Source: Codonopsis lanceolata
Lineage: Eukaryota; Streptophyta; Magnoliopsida; Asterales; Campanulaceae
Assembly: GCA_013146195.2 (NCBI GenBank)
Contig: CM028379.1
Span: 56,865,693-56,929,692, forward strand
Length of the DNA stretch: 64,000 nt
Reading direction: 5' to 3'
This document shows, in pieces, positions 1 through 10,659 of this stretch (its first letter is position 1; each line of letters starts with the position of its first letter). The notes below the pieces were generated by a model that saw only the letters and a program-made list of their open reading frames with translations, searched no databases and was not told the origin of the DNA. The position numbers and the translations under genes were made by a program.

Positions 1-50
1 AAGAGGACGGCGAAGATTGAGCATTATTGGAACATATTTATGCAAGTGAA

Positions 51-118
51 CTTATGCGGTTGAAAAAAAAAGTACTAAAGGGTTAGTATTTGGAAAAGTG
101 GACCGGGTTGCAATTTAT
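51..118 (-). mobile_element. Terminus of a GGCC/CCGG-GTC repeat-family element leaving the window to the left
   Basis: Read on the minus strand this stretch starts with a CCGGTCC core, passes a stretch ending in TTTAGTAC plus a T-run, and ends in CAACCGCATAAG. The same order of motifs occurs in the opposite orientation at 3356-3445, which shares the CAACCGCATAAG block. Opposed copies like these are what terminal inverted repeats of a DNA transposon family look like. The body of this element would lie left of base 1. Class (MULE-like) is inferred only from the long, A/T-rich, degenerate terminus. Confidence 0.35.
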
Positions 119-123
119 CCAAT

Positions 124-545
124 ATAATAGGAGTAAATTCGGGCCAGTCATTTTTTCAAAATTTGTAATCACCACCATGTTTTTTTTATTGGAAAAAGGC
201 ATTTTAGGAGGGCATCAATTTTTACACTGCAATGCATCAATTTGATTACCTAATCCAATTTTGTATCGCGCTGAATCAATTTTTTTGCACCGCGATGCAT
301 CAATTTAAATTGCCTAATCCAATTTATGAATCGCACTGCAACAATTCAAACACCCAATTAATGCATCGTACGACAAATATCGATACGGTGCGTTGCAAAA
401 TTATAATGAACCAGACCTTAATCGTTGCTGCAACAAATGTTAGTCGGAGCTGTGAAAGGTGTCAATATAGGCATTTTAGGAACAAATTTTTGAAAAGGGA
501 CTTTAGCTATTGAAAAAAAAACAATGAGAAATTGTGGGCCGGTAC
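124..545. mobile_element. Short non-autonomous element with GGCC-GTC-type inverted termini
   Basis: The left end carries TAAATTCGGGCCAGTC followed by a T-run and TTTGTAATC. The right end, read in reverse, carries GTACCGGCCC, a T-run and AATAGCTAAAGTCCC. Both ends then run into a shared CCTAAAATGCC-type motif (left: GGCATTTTAGGAG; right: GCATTTTAGGAAC). The interior repeats words such as 'gcatcaattt' and 'cgcaatgcatc'. Related left ends occur at 3356 and 31260. There is no coding capacity. I could not fix the exact ends or a target-site duplication. Confidence 0.4.
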
Positions 546-1085
546 TCTTTCCCAAACATTTATTCGCTCCTCTCCCCCAATCTTTCTTCTTCTTCTTCTT
601 TAGAAAAATGCTTTTCTAATTATATATATTCTTCTTCTTCCCCTTCCCAAAAATCAATAGTTAATAGTCTCAATATCATACCTAGTAATGCTTAATAACA
701 TAATAACTTAATACTATCAATTATTAAATCTTAATATGAAATGTTAATAGAAAAATACATTTCACCCCCTTGCATATGCAGAGATAATTGTAGCACATGT
801 CACGTGGGTCACCCAAAATCAGGACAAACTTTCCCCAATATCATCACTTCACAGTTTACGGTCTGTAGATTGTACCCACTATACAGTACTTTCCTCCCCC
901 CCCTTCCTGTAGACATCTCAAATTCGTACCCCTAGTTTATAATGTCCTATAAAATATTATTACAAATTAAAAATGGACTAAAAGGTACTTCTAAATCGTT
1001 TCAGAGGACCAAAACGTCAAAAGAAACTCAAAAGGGTTCGAAAGGACAAAAGAAGGACAGAAGGGGGGAAAATGGAAAAAATTAC
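546..1085. other. AT-rich intergenic DNA, nothing recognised
   Basis: A CTT-rich tract near 565-645 and AT-rich DNA follow the preceding element. Short open frames here have no recognisable domain or coding-like composition. Confidence 0.5.
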
Positions 1086-1189
1086 AAAGAAAAACAAGTC
1101 GGGGTGCGACACCAAAGACCTATGGGCGTTAGATGCATTTCTAACCTTTTTAGTACAATCCTTCCAATCCCATCGCCTCCTATTGCCCA

Positions 1190-1260
1190 GAACGTCTTCG
1201 GACTATAAAAGGAGGCCACCGCTCCTTCATTTCGACGCACCAAGAAGACAAAAATAAGAG
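1190..1260 (+). promoter_or_regulatory. Possible TATA-type promoter
   Basis: TATAAAA at 1204-1210 sits in a locally GC-richer stretch. It is followed by a C/T-rich, CAA-containing leader-like region (1230-1640) that resembles a plant 5'UTR or the R-U5 part of an LTR. No convincing coding sequence follows, because the sequence runs into an AT microsatellite. It may be a relic LTR promoter or the 5' remnant of a lost gene. Confidence 0.3.
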
Positions 1261-1493
1261 TCTCCTCCCTTGCCCATAACAAGCGAGCCTTCCAGCCTGC
1301 CTTGCCCATCAGCCTCTTTCCTTGGCTTGCCTGCTCCTGCCCTACCTCTTTCCTTGTCCCAATAAGCCAGTCTCCTTGCCCAAGCAAGTCTCCAATCAAA
1401 AAACCAAATACTACCGTTACTCTTTCGAAATCTTACCAAAACATATTCCACCGCCTTTGCCTATTCTAGGCAGAGTCAGCATACCGCCTACCA

Positions 1494-1523
1494 TAACAAC
1501 AACAGCAACAACAACAACAACAA
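1494..1523 (+). repeat. CAA-type trinucleotide repeat
   Basis: An imperfect (CAA)n run of about 30 bases lies in the leader-like region downstream of the possible promoter. Confidence 0.8.
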
Positions 1524-1655
1524 AAGTAAAAAAGACTTCCTTTCTCAAAAGGACAAGGGAAGCACACGTAAATCACATAAACCTAGACATACCGGGTTCA
1601 GACACTCACGCTCCAAGAGGTAGGTTCTGTCCCCACAGTTAGTTATTTTGGTTTG

Positions 1656-1658
<3 letters not shown>

Positions 1659-1722
<64 letters not shown>
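1659..1722. repeat. AT dinucleotide microsatellite
   Basis: Uninterrupted alternating AT for about 64 bases. Confidence 0.97.
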
Positions 1723-1727
<5 letters not shown>

Positions 1728-2608
1728 GAATCTTTAAATATATTATTATTGTCCTGTAAATATTAGTAATAGTTGGTTTTCGTGCTTTTTCTTATATTTG
1801 TAACGAAAAATAGGGTTTTCCGATTTAGTTAGTTTTTTTATGTAACATAGATAATTGTTATTTCCTTTTTTCTTTAAAAGTATTATTTGTTTATAAAGTA
1901 GTATAAATAATGTACATAAATAGTTTATTTCATTATTATTGTTGTATAATTCAATAAAATGTAAGTCCTCTTTTCTTTTTATATACATGTACATACATAT
2001 TTTCTAGACTAAAGTATATAAAATAAAAATCAAGCATGTTTACAAACCCATTGTGAGACTGAAAGGGCTAGTTGAGTGTCTAACTACTTCCCAACTCGTA
2101 ACTTAGCCCCCCCGAACCCACATTTTTTGTATTTTTTGGTTTTTCTCTATTTAACCTTAAAATAGAGGTGACAACTATGTATACACATTTTTTAGAATCC
2201 ACAACGAGGTCGATCGTATTTCACGTACTCAAGTTTTGAAAGCACTCGTCTTCACGTTACGAGGTTTGAAACGGGGTTCTCATACCCCCCCCCCCATCTG
2301 TAATCTTCGACAATTTATCCCCATCATTCTCTCTCTAATACACTTTAACATTTTCATTCTATCTCAACCTCTCCCATTATCAAAATGAAAGATACGGAAA
2401 CCGGCACATCTGCCGGAAATGGCTCCATTTGGAGCGATCTAACCATATTATTATTTTCTCCAGTGACTTTTCTCTTCGATTTGGTATAAATCGTGGTGGG
2501 GGATTGGCACCTAGCAACTAGGCGGCCACCTAGTTCTTGCTTTAGAACCTTGGTCAACACTTAGATTCAGCCTTTAGCCAGGCCCAGAACTACAACATTT
2601 CAATTTAA
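1723..2608. other. AT-rich intergenic DNA with a short degenerate repeat
   Basis: No gene is recognised. At 2490-2560 there is a 'cacctagcaactaggcgg' type sequence, related in style to the 'gcgctaggcg' words at 7560-7690. This style is common in degenerate plant repeats. A poly-C run of about 11 bases lies near 2286-2296. Confidence 0.4.
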
Positions 2609-3353
2609 CACCTTATAAATTAGGGTTGGGAAATTTGGACCGCCATTTCCTATAAATATACTCCCCCAAAAACCTAAACTTCATAATTTACCCTTTTTTT
2701 CATCCAAACTCATCCCCTGTCCACTTCGTCCTTTAACTTATCTCCTTCCATCCATCCCCACCCAGCTAGTGAGCCTCAATCTCTGGCCACAGTCCCGTGT
2801 TCGCCTCCCTTCAGTCTCCTCCTTTCTCTTTTTTTCAATTCAATTCAAGGGTTGTTTGGCCATGGACGACCAAACAATCTTGTATTGTTTGGCCATAAGG
2901 TTGTTCGGTTGACCATGGCCGAACAACCCTTGAATTGAATTTTAAAAAAAAGAAGGATGAGGCGGAGAAGAAGAGAGGTGCTTAGAGGTGGGAGCTGGGA
3001 GTTGCGTACTGGGTTGGTGGTGCTGAAAAAAAAAAGGAAAAAGAAGAGTTATGTTTGGATGGAGGATGTAGTGGATAGGAGGGAAAGGGAATAAGGGAAG
3101 AAGGGAAGACAACCAGTGGGAGGGAGGGAGGACGTAGAAGAAGGGAAGAGGCATAGTGAGAGTAAGAGTGGGAGTGGGAGGAGAAGAAGAGAACACAATG
3201 GGAGTGAGGGATGAAGAACATACTGGATGAGGGGGGAGGGATGAGGCGGGGAGGGGGTGAGTTTGGATGAAGTAAAAATTTTTAGAAAGTTTGGGTTTGG
3301 GGATGGTCAACTTATAGGAAATAAGGGTCTCTATAGTGCCACCTTATAAATTA
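2609..3353. mobile_element. Foldback (long inverted repeat) element flanked by a 14-bp direct repeat
   Basis: The left half (about 2640-2865) and the right half (about 2913-3325) are imperfect reverse complements. Matching landmarks are 'atttcctataa', 'catccaaactca' and the central 29-bp arms. The left half is pyrimidine-rich and the right half purine-rich, as expected for a giant hairpin. The 14-mer CACCTTATAAATTA occurs directly repeated at 2609-2622 and 3340-3353, at both edges of the inverted repeat, so it is a candidate target-site duplication. A 14-bp duplication is long for known plant DNA transposons; 8-11 bp of it may be the true one. Non-coding. Confidence 0.55.
2829..2952. repeat. 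Near-perfect hairpin core of the foldback element
   Basis: Arms at 2837-2865 and 2913-2941 match over 29 bp with one mismatch. They extend outward into T-run/A-run pairing. Inside the loop a second 9-bp stem (CCAAACAAT with ATTGTTTGG) is nested, so the structure is a double hairpin. Confidence 0.9.
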
Positions 3354-3529
3354 ACATGGAAAAATTACAGGCCAGTCCCTTTTTAGAGATTTGTAATTGT
3401 TTTAGTACTCTTTTTTTTTACAACCGCATAAGTCTACTTTCGTTATTTTCTTCTTAAAATGTCCACACGACATGGAAAATGAACTTGTTCTTTAAAGCAA
3501 TCGATATCCATATCCTTGCGCTGTCAAAA

Positions 3530-4060
3530 CCACACATAATCCTCTTATTCCTAAAATTTCTCCGGTGAATCTTTTTTCTTCCTAAAGTTTCTCCTGTGAA
3601 TCTTCCTTTCTTCCCAAATATCTTGACTTTGACCTGTAATTTATTATTTCTTCCTAAAATTTCTTCGTTGAATCTTCTTTCCTAAAATTTCTCCGGTGAA
3701 TCTCTATTTCTATTACAATAGCCTGTAGCAAAGAAAGTTGATTTTCGTAGATATACGAGACCGATCATTTGTCGGGAGTCAAGATTGTCTAACTTGGGAG
3801 ATAAATGTGAAGAAACAGAATGAGAGAAAAATCAAAGTCAAACTGTGCATCCCGTTGCACAAACTGACGCACAGATTGGAATTTCAATGTATACAAATCA
3901 CTCATCTCATTTAAGAATGCGGTAAATGCCCCGCAATAACATATATGGTAGGTTCTTCCTAAAACTTCTCTGTGAATCTTCTTTTCCTCCTAAAATTTCT
4001 CCCTTAAATCTTCCGGATAACTTCTTCCTAAAATTTCTCATGTTAATATTTTTCTTGGTG
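3530..4060 (+). repeat. Degenerate minisatellite, units of roughly 30-45 bp
   Basis: The motif 'ttcctaaaatttctccggtg' with 'aatctt' recurs about seven times with substitutions, as two clusters (3540-3715 and 3950-4060). The clusters flank the non-repetitive 3733-3860 segment. Confidence 0.7.
3733..3860 (+). repeat. Direct repeat, copy 1 (partner 5913-6042)
   Basis: About 130 bp including 'gggagtcaagattgtctaac' recur at 5913-6042 with a few differences. The copies lie on either side of the LTR-like block 4136-5892, so the LTR was inserted into, or duplicated along with, an internally repeated element. Confidence 0.8.
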
Positions 4061-4135
4061 AATTTATGTTGCCATTTGTTGATTATTGAAATATGCTTCT
4101 TGATAATTTAATTATCACCTTGCATATTTTATATA

Positions 4136-5892
4136 TGTTGATTTACTTGCCCCCATTACAAGTGAATCATCACAAGTGGCTAAAAGGTATGTGTACCGGT
4201 TAGTGTGGCAACTTGTATGATTTCACATAGGTCTTAGATTAGGTGTGACCTGATCTAGTCCTACCCTCCTATATGATGATCAAGACAAACCAAAGACTCG
4301 TAATGCACTTAACACCGGAAGACTTGCAGCTATGTCAAAAGCCTTCACCGGCAGACATACCACAAGTTGAAATGCTCGTACCAGACATCGCTCTCAGATC
4401 GGAAGACTTGTTTCCACCGGCTCGAAGCTTTCCAACCACCTTAAAATCTGCACGTGCTACGAGAAAAGTCAAAGAAGCCGCTCAAATCAAGACTAATATG
4501 TCCGTGCCTCTAAAAAGCCCGACATACTCAAAGCTACAAGACTTTCTCTCACTCAAGTAGTCTGTTAAAGTCAAAAAGCAATTACTTTATTGAACATACC
4601 ACCTGACAGTGCAACAGACATCAGACCTACTCTTCAGAGACCTATCAATATAGTCCGACAGACAACGAGTTCCAAGATCTACAGGACTAAATCTCTGCTC
4701 CAGACAATCAAAGATCTTGAGGACAAAGATCTCTATTCGATATTCTTCAACCACTACATCTTCAACGGATAGAAATCTTCAAGTCTTCATCTCTCAACGA
4801 TCATATTGATTCTCGCCTATATAAACCCTTCCTTCTTGCTAAACAGAGACACAGTGACAGTGTAAGCTTCATCTAAGATCATCAGACGATACACTGTGAG
4901 CAACGAGTAACTCAATCTACTCAAGAACTTCATAGAAAAGAAATCATCAAAGAGATCGTCTTCACCAACGTATCTCTGATTTCTACAACAGATTGCAAGA
5001 ACTCATCCATCTTAGCAAGACACTTTCAAGTGGATTGCTAGGAAGAAAAGCTTGGAAAAGAGGAGAGCATGTTCAGAAACTTCAATAGGCAGAGATCAAG
5101 ATCTAAAGATCGATATTAGACAATGTCTGAAGAAAATGAAGAGTTGTCTGTAGATATTGCATTCATATCTTCATATTTGTATCCTAATACAAATGTTGTT
5201 GATTGTGCAATTATCAATCATCATGGGAGGATGAGTGCCTTTGCACTCAATCGTTCATATATATTTTTATATCTGAACGACCTTAAAAATCATCTTCTCA
5301 TAACGCTCTGCTCGGTCTCCTATTGTCCTTTGCAAGCTTAAAGATCCTTGAATGGATAATTACGTAAGGATTGAGACTTAGGAAGACCAAACCAGAAACT
5401 GTACATAGATTATTTAGATTGATGTAATATGTAATTTATCTTTGAATAAATTCATATGTTCTTACTAATGTTTTATCTCTCAGTCCTTAAATATCTATGA
5501 AGTTTTTATAAATAATTTATCTTTAGAAAAACCATTCTTTACCTGACCTCCTAAACCTGCATTTGAAAGAAGTAATAAGTGTGCTGTTGTTCTGAACATA
5601 TATTCGTGTACAGCCACTTAAGACTTCTCCAAATCATAGCCTCTTTACTTTTCGCTATACAAATCTTTTATCAGGCTTTTGATTTGATTAAACAGTTTAT
5701 CGGCAGAGATATTACTTCTGCTTTGAGTAAGTCTACCGATAGCCTCTACCGGCAGACATACTCAACTTGATAAATTGTATTTGCCAACTAAACTATGCTT
5801 TATGTATATCCAAAAGAAAAAGTTTTTAAATTGGCATTATAGACTATTCACCCCCCCCCTCTAGCCTATTTGAGCATTATTGTGGACCAACA
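4136..5892 (+). mobile_element. Probable solo LTR, Ty1/copia type
   Basis: The block starts TGTTG and ends CAACA, an inverted terminal pair typical of LTRs. It has a TATA box near one-third of its length and ends with a 'ctattcacccc...ctctag' tract of the kind common at the 3' end of plant copia LTRs. No primer binding site follows: the sequence after 5892 is the 5913 direct repeat. That suggests a solo LTR of 1757 bp. I could not confirm a 5-bp duplication (ATATA on the left, CCATT on the right), so the exact ends are uncertain. Small frames inside (4273-4560, 5123-5341) look non-coding. Confidence 0.5.
4817..4825 (+). promoter_or_regulatory. TATA box of the solo LTR
   Basis: CTATATAAA in a C-rich context, followed about 30 bases on by an A/C-rich presumptive transcript start region. 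This fits a plant LTR U3/R boundary. Confidence 0.5.
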
Positions 5893-5912
5893 CCATTTCA
5901 ATAACTTTTTAA

Positions 5913-6042
5913 GTTGATTATCAAGGATATACGTGGATGAACAATTGTCAGGAGTCAAGATTGTCTAACTTGAGAGATAAATGAAAAGAAACAGAGTGAG
6001 AGAAAAATCAAAGCCAAACTGGTACATCCTGATACACTATTT
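5913..6042 (+). repeat. Direct repeat, copy 2 (partner 3733-3860)
   Basis: The same roughly 130-bp segment as 3733-3860, beginning a few bases after the LTR end. It is followed by 'cgcaatgcatgatt' words like those inside the 124-545 element. Confidence 0.8.
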
Positions 6043-6730
6043 TGAATTATATTTCCATCGCAATGCATGATTTTTTAATTGCGATGCATAAAATTTCTTC
6101 CCAGTAATCTTGATGCAAAAATTGGATTGCCGATGCACACATTGGAACTGTGATGCATTTGACTTTGAATTACGATGTAGCGTGCGCCCTAATCCAATTT
6201 CATTTAAGGTATATTCGTCCTTTTGCCTTTAAAATATCATTTACGGTTAAATAAAATATGAATGATCTCAGTGATTGAAAATATCACGAAATGGATCAAT
6301 CCGGTTATATCCCAACTAACAAATTCAGCATTAGTTAGTTACAAGTGGGAATTCTATACATTCCTAAGGAAACAAAGTTGTTAGATGACAATAAACAGTG
6401 GGTTGAAGTCCTATTTACTACACAAAAACTTTGAAAAAACCGTCTTAGGTATATTTTCTATTAGACGGATCTTTTTGACTCGACGGTCTGTGTGTTGGTG
6501 GGTTGAGCTCTGAGAGAGTGAGGTTATGTCTTACAAATTAGAATCAAGAAGACGGTCTGACATGAAACCTACTCCACATTTTATTGGATTCTTGAAATTG
6601 CTCATAAATTCAAATTCTCCATCCTTTTCTCAACTAAAATTGTGTCTGACTCGCAGATAAAAAGATTTTTTATTCGATTATAAATATTAGATAAATGTTT
6701 ATTTTCAAAAGATACTCATATAAATGGGGC
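6043..6730. other. AT-rich DNA, relic DNA-element words, no gene
   Basis: 6050-6200 carries 'gcaatgcat/gcgatgcat' words as in the first element. 6430-6560 carries 'accgtctta', 'agacggat' and 'gacggtctg' words, which recur in reverse orientation near 36000-36165. These are probably remnants of dispersed non-coding elements. Confidence 0.35.
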
Positions 6731-7073
6731 TTATCAATTAAAGTAAGAGAATCAAATCAATGATCGTAAAAGTAACTTTCGTAATACAAAAATTTGGAAA
6801 ACAAACATTTTTTTGAACAATTTAAGAAGAAAGGTAAAAAAAAATTTTGGGACCGAGCATCAATTATCATCAAAAAATAATCAAAATACTCGTTCAAAAA
6901 AGATTATCAATTAAAGTAAGAATCAAATCAATGATTGTAAAAGTAACTTTCGTAATACAAAAATTTAGAAAACAAAATTTTTTTTTGAACAATCTAAGAA
7001 GAAAGGTAAAAAAAAATTGGGACTGAGCATCAATTATCATTAAAAAAAAAACCAAAATACTCGTTCGAAAAAG
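6731..7073 (+). repeat. Tandem duplication, two units of about 173 bp
   Basis: Unit 1 (6731-6903) and unit 2 (6904-7073) both begin TTATCAATTAAAGTAAG and end in 'aaaatactcgttc'. They differ by scattered substitutions and A-run length. Confidence 0.92.
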
Positions 7074-7265
7074 CTATCTACATAAATAATAATATAACTA
7101 AATTTCAATACTCTAATAATAACTATGAATTGATAATTATAAAACTAATATATATCAACAAAAAAAGAAAAAAACGCTTGCTCACGTATGCACGTGTACC
7201 AATAGATTAATTAGTATTGTTATTATTATTAAGTTAACCCTCGGTATCAGAGCCTTTAATTATTA

Positions 7266-7522
7266 CTCCCTCCGTCTCTAAATTATCGGCCTCCTTTTCT
7301 TTTTCGTTCGTCCTAAAATAATTGTTCACTTTGAAACTTACCTTTTTAGAACATCACTTTTACCGCTTTACCCTTACTTTTTCATTCTACTTTAATTATG
7401 AACCATATACACATGGACATTAAAGGAAACTACATATTAAACCAATATAAATAATCAAGTCAATTGTTTTTTCTTAAACTATGCACCGGTCAACTAAGAC
7501 GATTATTTAGGGACGAAGGGAG
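7266..7522. mobile_element. Stowaway MITE (Tc1/mariner type), 257 bp
   Basis: Termini CTCCCTCCGTCTCTAAAT and its inverted partner ATTTAGGGACGAAGGGAG are the classic Stowaway ends. A TA dinucleotide flanks both sides (7264-7265 and 7523-7524) as the target duplication. Non-coding and AT-rich inside, with internal reverse-complement symmetry. It would have been mobilised in trans by a mariner-like transposase; none is seen here. Confidence 0.9.
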
Positions 7523-7524
7523 TA

Positions 7525-8392
7525 GTAGTTTTATATTTGTAGTGTTTTAAAAATTAGTTTAGGCACTAGGTGGTTCTTCAACGCCAGGACTTCCTTCAAA
7601 TCACCCAAAACAATTTATCGGGGGAAATTTCACTGCCAAGTCGCTTTAGGCGCTATGTCTAGTTGCTCAAGTCGGTGCCCACGCCTAGCCCGCTGAAGTC
7701 TGAAGATTTCGTTTTAGGAATTTTTATTACTTTACCATCATTAACTCTCGTAGTTGGTGTAATAATCAAAATTATTTTTATAATATTAGTATCAATTAGA
7801 ATATTTTAACATTATTTATAGGGTGATAATCATGCTGATTTCCTCCACCCAATTTTCAACCATTGAAGTCCTTTATATTTTTATTTAACCGGTAAAAGAT
7901 ACTTTTAGGACAAAATAATGAATATACTCTTAATAAAATTGGATTAGGCACACTAATTCCAAACAGATGCATCACAAATCTAAATCAATGCATCACCATC
8001 TAAATCAATGAATCATCGTTTTCTTGATTTGAGCATCGCGCTAAATCACATTGGGAAGACACCATCTTTTCATATCGCAAAATTCGAAGAAAGTTCAAAA
8101 GAAAGCCAGAGAAGGGGAAGGAAGACTGAGAGTAGTTTTCCATACAAGAAGAGAAAAGGAAAGAGATGCGATCCATCATAAAAAGGAAAGGACTAACAGA
8201 CAAGAAAAAAATGACTCTGGAGACTAGCACCCGACCACATCATACGCCATCATCTCTTTCCTCGGATCCGCCAAGCATCCTCCCCTCAGACCGAAGATTT
8301 TTATCTATGGTGACTTCTTTCAAATCTAGCCAACGCCATATCACTCTCCATTCTCCAGCGCTCCCATCTTCTATCTTACTATCACCTAAACG
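7525..8392. other. AT-rich DNA, no gene recognised
   Basis: 7560-7690 has degenerate 'aggcgctatg' style repeats. 7920-8050 has 'gatgcatcac/aatgcatcac' words like those in the 124-545 element. A frame at 8166-8477 crosses the LTR start at 8393 and is not coding-like. Confidence 0.35.
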
Positions 8393-10659
8393 TGTTGGAA
8401 ACTTGATTTCCAATAGCTTGAATAAACTAAGTTATGTAAGTGTAAAATGTGGGAATCCCACATTGGGAACAAAATGAAACAAGCTCTACCTTATAAGGTA
8501 GAGCTTTGAGGCTACTTCGGGCCAGGCCCTACACTTTGTGTAGGAGGGAAGACCTACCTAGGTGTAGGTCCAAACACACGCCGTGCTTGCCTTGCTGAAC
8601 CTATCTTTTGCTAACGGTTCATTTGGTGTGTGACCCTTTCGGCAAGGTTGAAGTTCGGCACGACTCAGAACAGGGAGCATTAATCGTTTTTCTGTCGAAA
8701 GGTTGTGTCCCTTCGCATAAACATAATCGCCAAACCGTCATCCCAAAGATTGTGTCTGCTTGAGCGATCACAGCCACATTCTTAACCGTTCCTTAATGAT
8801 CAAGCTGTTTCTAAGTTCCCAATTGCGCTGTTTAAATACGCTTTCAAACATTTTTGGTGGCATTGAAAAATTACGCTCTTTCTATACTACTCCCTTCCGC
8901 CTACAGAGAGATTAAAGCGGTTGCATTCATTGGTGATTGAAGCTTTGAAGATCCGCCATCATTCAATCACGGTAAGATCAATATCCTCGGGAGACTCACT
9001 AGATTCACACCGTGCATCTAGAACACGGTTTTCTAGTTTTTGTCTTAAGGGCGAGAGATTTAATCTCGTTGATCTTAATACAAAAACCAATCTATCTACT
9101 GCCGGGCCATTTTCAACAATCTTAAGACAAAAATTCTTTTTTTGGCACGGTTTTAGTTAGAATCGCATTACTACGAAACTTCTCAAACCGGTTGAGAATT
9201 CGTAAGCGATGATGCGTGATCTTTGCTTCATCTTAGTTTCTGAATGCGCATGTTACATCATTATGCATGCTAATAACCAGCAGTATTGGAAAGTTTAATG
9301 CAACTAATGATTGTTTCTTGAACTGAAGTTAGTCTGTTAACAATTTCATAGAAATTATAGACTACAACTTCACGCATATAATCTGCATACACAAAAAGTC
9401 TCGCAAAGATTTTAAAGCTCGATAAGATTACGGCATCTGCATTTTACCTTATTCTCGCATCTTTGTCAAGTATCTGCATTAACTAATTGTGTATCGGTTC
9501 TTGTATGAGATTCGCATTCGGCCATAGATTACAACCTCTACATTGCATAGTCTATCTAGATTTGTGATCTACTGCTCCGAATTTACATAACCGGGTTTAA
9601 AAACCTTTCAAATTACGTATTTTATATCGTTTTGGTCTTGCTAAAACTAACAAGATTTCGGTTTTAGTTCCTGTTTTTGTTCCGATTTCACAACCTGCTC
9701 ATACTGCTTTAAATACGCTTTGAAATAACGGCTGCATTCGCATCAATTTTATGCGATGCGCATGATAACAATTTGCTTCTAAAAACTGTAATACCTGCTT
9801 CATGTATTGTTACTGCACATAACAAATTGATTACAGACGTTAATCTGTTTGAAACTAGAAATCTGATTCCTTTCAAAACAAAACTCAAACTGATCAGTCA
9901 GTCTTTCTGTGTTTGTACCAGTTTTCATAAAAACTGCCTTAATCTGCTTATATTACAGAATCTGGTTTCTGTTACAGCCTGTTCATGCTTAAGATTATAA
10001 TCTGTTTCTTCTGCCTTGATAAAATACAGAAATCTGCAATTTTGCATATAATCTGTACAAGTTTGCTTCTGTTATAATCTGTACAATTCTGCCTTGTTGA
10101 AATACAGAATTAAAAACCTTCCCGCATTAATCTGTTCTGGAACAAACTACCTAATTACAGAATCTATATCTATTTCACTCTTGCTAAACCGGCAAGTGCC
10201 GGTTTTAGTTCTCGCTTTTGCTCCGAGATTACAACGTTTACGTTTCTCGCATTGTTACTACATTCAGAAATCTGCATGCTTTGATCTCTTTTGAATACAA
10301 ATCCTGTCTTTGTTCATTGTATAGATAACAGTTACAAATTCAGGCCACAGTGAATTGTTACTGCATTGTTACTGCATTGTTACTGCATTCAGAAATTCTG
10401 CGGTTGTTTAATTACGCATCACTTGATCGAAGCCACGGCTTCAATTACTGCGTTTTACGTAGACCTACTTATACAAGCTGTTTCTGATTTTTAACTTGTA
10501 CAAATTCAGATCACCGCTACCGATACAAGTTTACGTTACTACATTACACGCAAGTAATCTATTTAAGATCTGAAGTTTATAAAGGCTGTTTTTTGCGCGT
10601 AAAATGGGTTGCATTGATCGAGTCTTATAAGCGATTTGATAATCTCGCTGCGTGCGGCA
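8393..10659 (+). other. copia-1 5' LTR and leader region
   Basis: The LTR starts at TGTTGG. The first about 750 bases are conserved with 48875-49700, including four palindromes and a 'cttaagacaaa' motif near 9130 that has a match near 49680. From about 9150 to 10650 the sequence is AT-rich with recurrent words such as 'gttactgcatt' (three in a row near 10343-10386) and 'cagaaatctg'. No gene is seen in it. The LTR/leader boundary is unresolved. Confidence 0.6.
8446..8570 (+). promoter_or_regulatory. Cluster of four palindromes in the copia-1 LTR
   Basis: Within 125 bp lie AATGTGGGAATCCCACATT (8446-8464), a perfect 26-bp palindrome with TTATAA at its centre (8481-8506), CCTACACTTTGTGTAGG (8528-8544) and GACCTACCTAGGTGTAGGTC (8551-8570). 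The second is intact in copia-C (48959-48984), as is the core of the third (49016-49030). The first and fourth are degraded there. A role in transcription or RNA structure is inferred from position and conservation only. Confidence 0.7.

Larger units (their letters stand above)
3356..4135 (+). mobile_element. Left part of a GGCC-GTC-type element
   Basis: It begins with AATTACAGGCCAGTCC, then TTTGTAATTG, TTTAGTACTC, a T-run and CAACCGCATAAG, the same order as the inverted terminus at 51-118. It starts immediately after the foldback element's right flank. Inside lie the 'ttcctaaaatttctcc' subrepeats and the 3733-3860 segment, which recurs at 5913. The right end is not resolved because an LTR-like block begins at 4136. 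Confidence 0.4.

Noticed and set aside
1082..1642. Overlapping frames on both strands (61-106 codons) near the TATAAAA
   Set aside because: No domain, no consistent codon bias, and mutually overlapping; more likely a non-coding LTR or 5'UTR relic.
2942..3310. 122-codon Pro/Ser/Phe-rich minus-strand frame
   Set aside because: It is the translation of the purine-rich arm of the foldback element; low-complexity composition explains the lack of stops.
8481..8506. Bacterial-type terminator or tRNA-like structure
   Set aside because: The 26-bp palindrome is conserved between LTR copies, and no cloverleaf or A/B box could be laid out.
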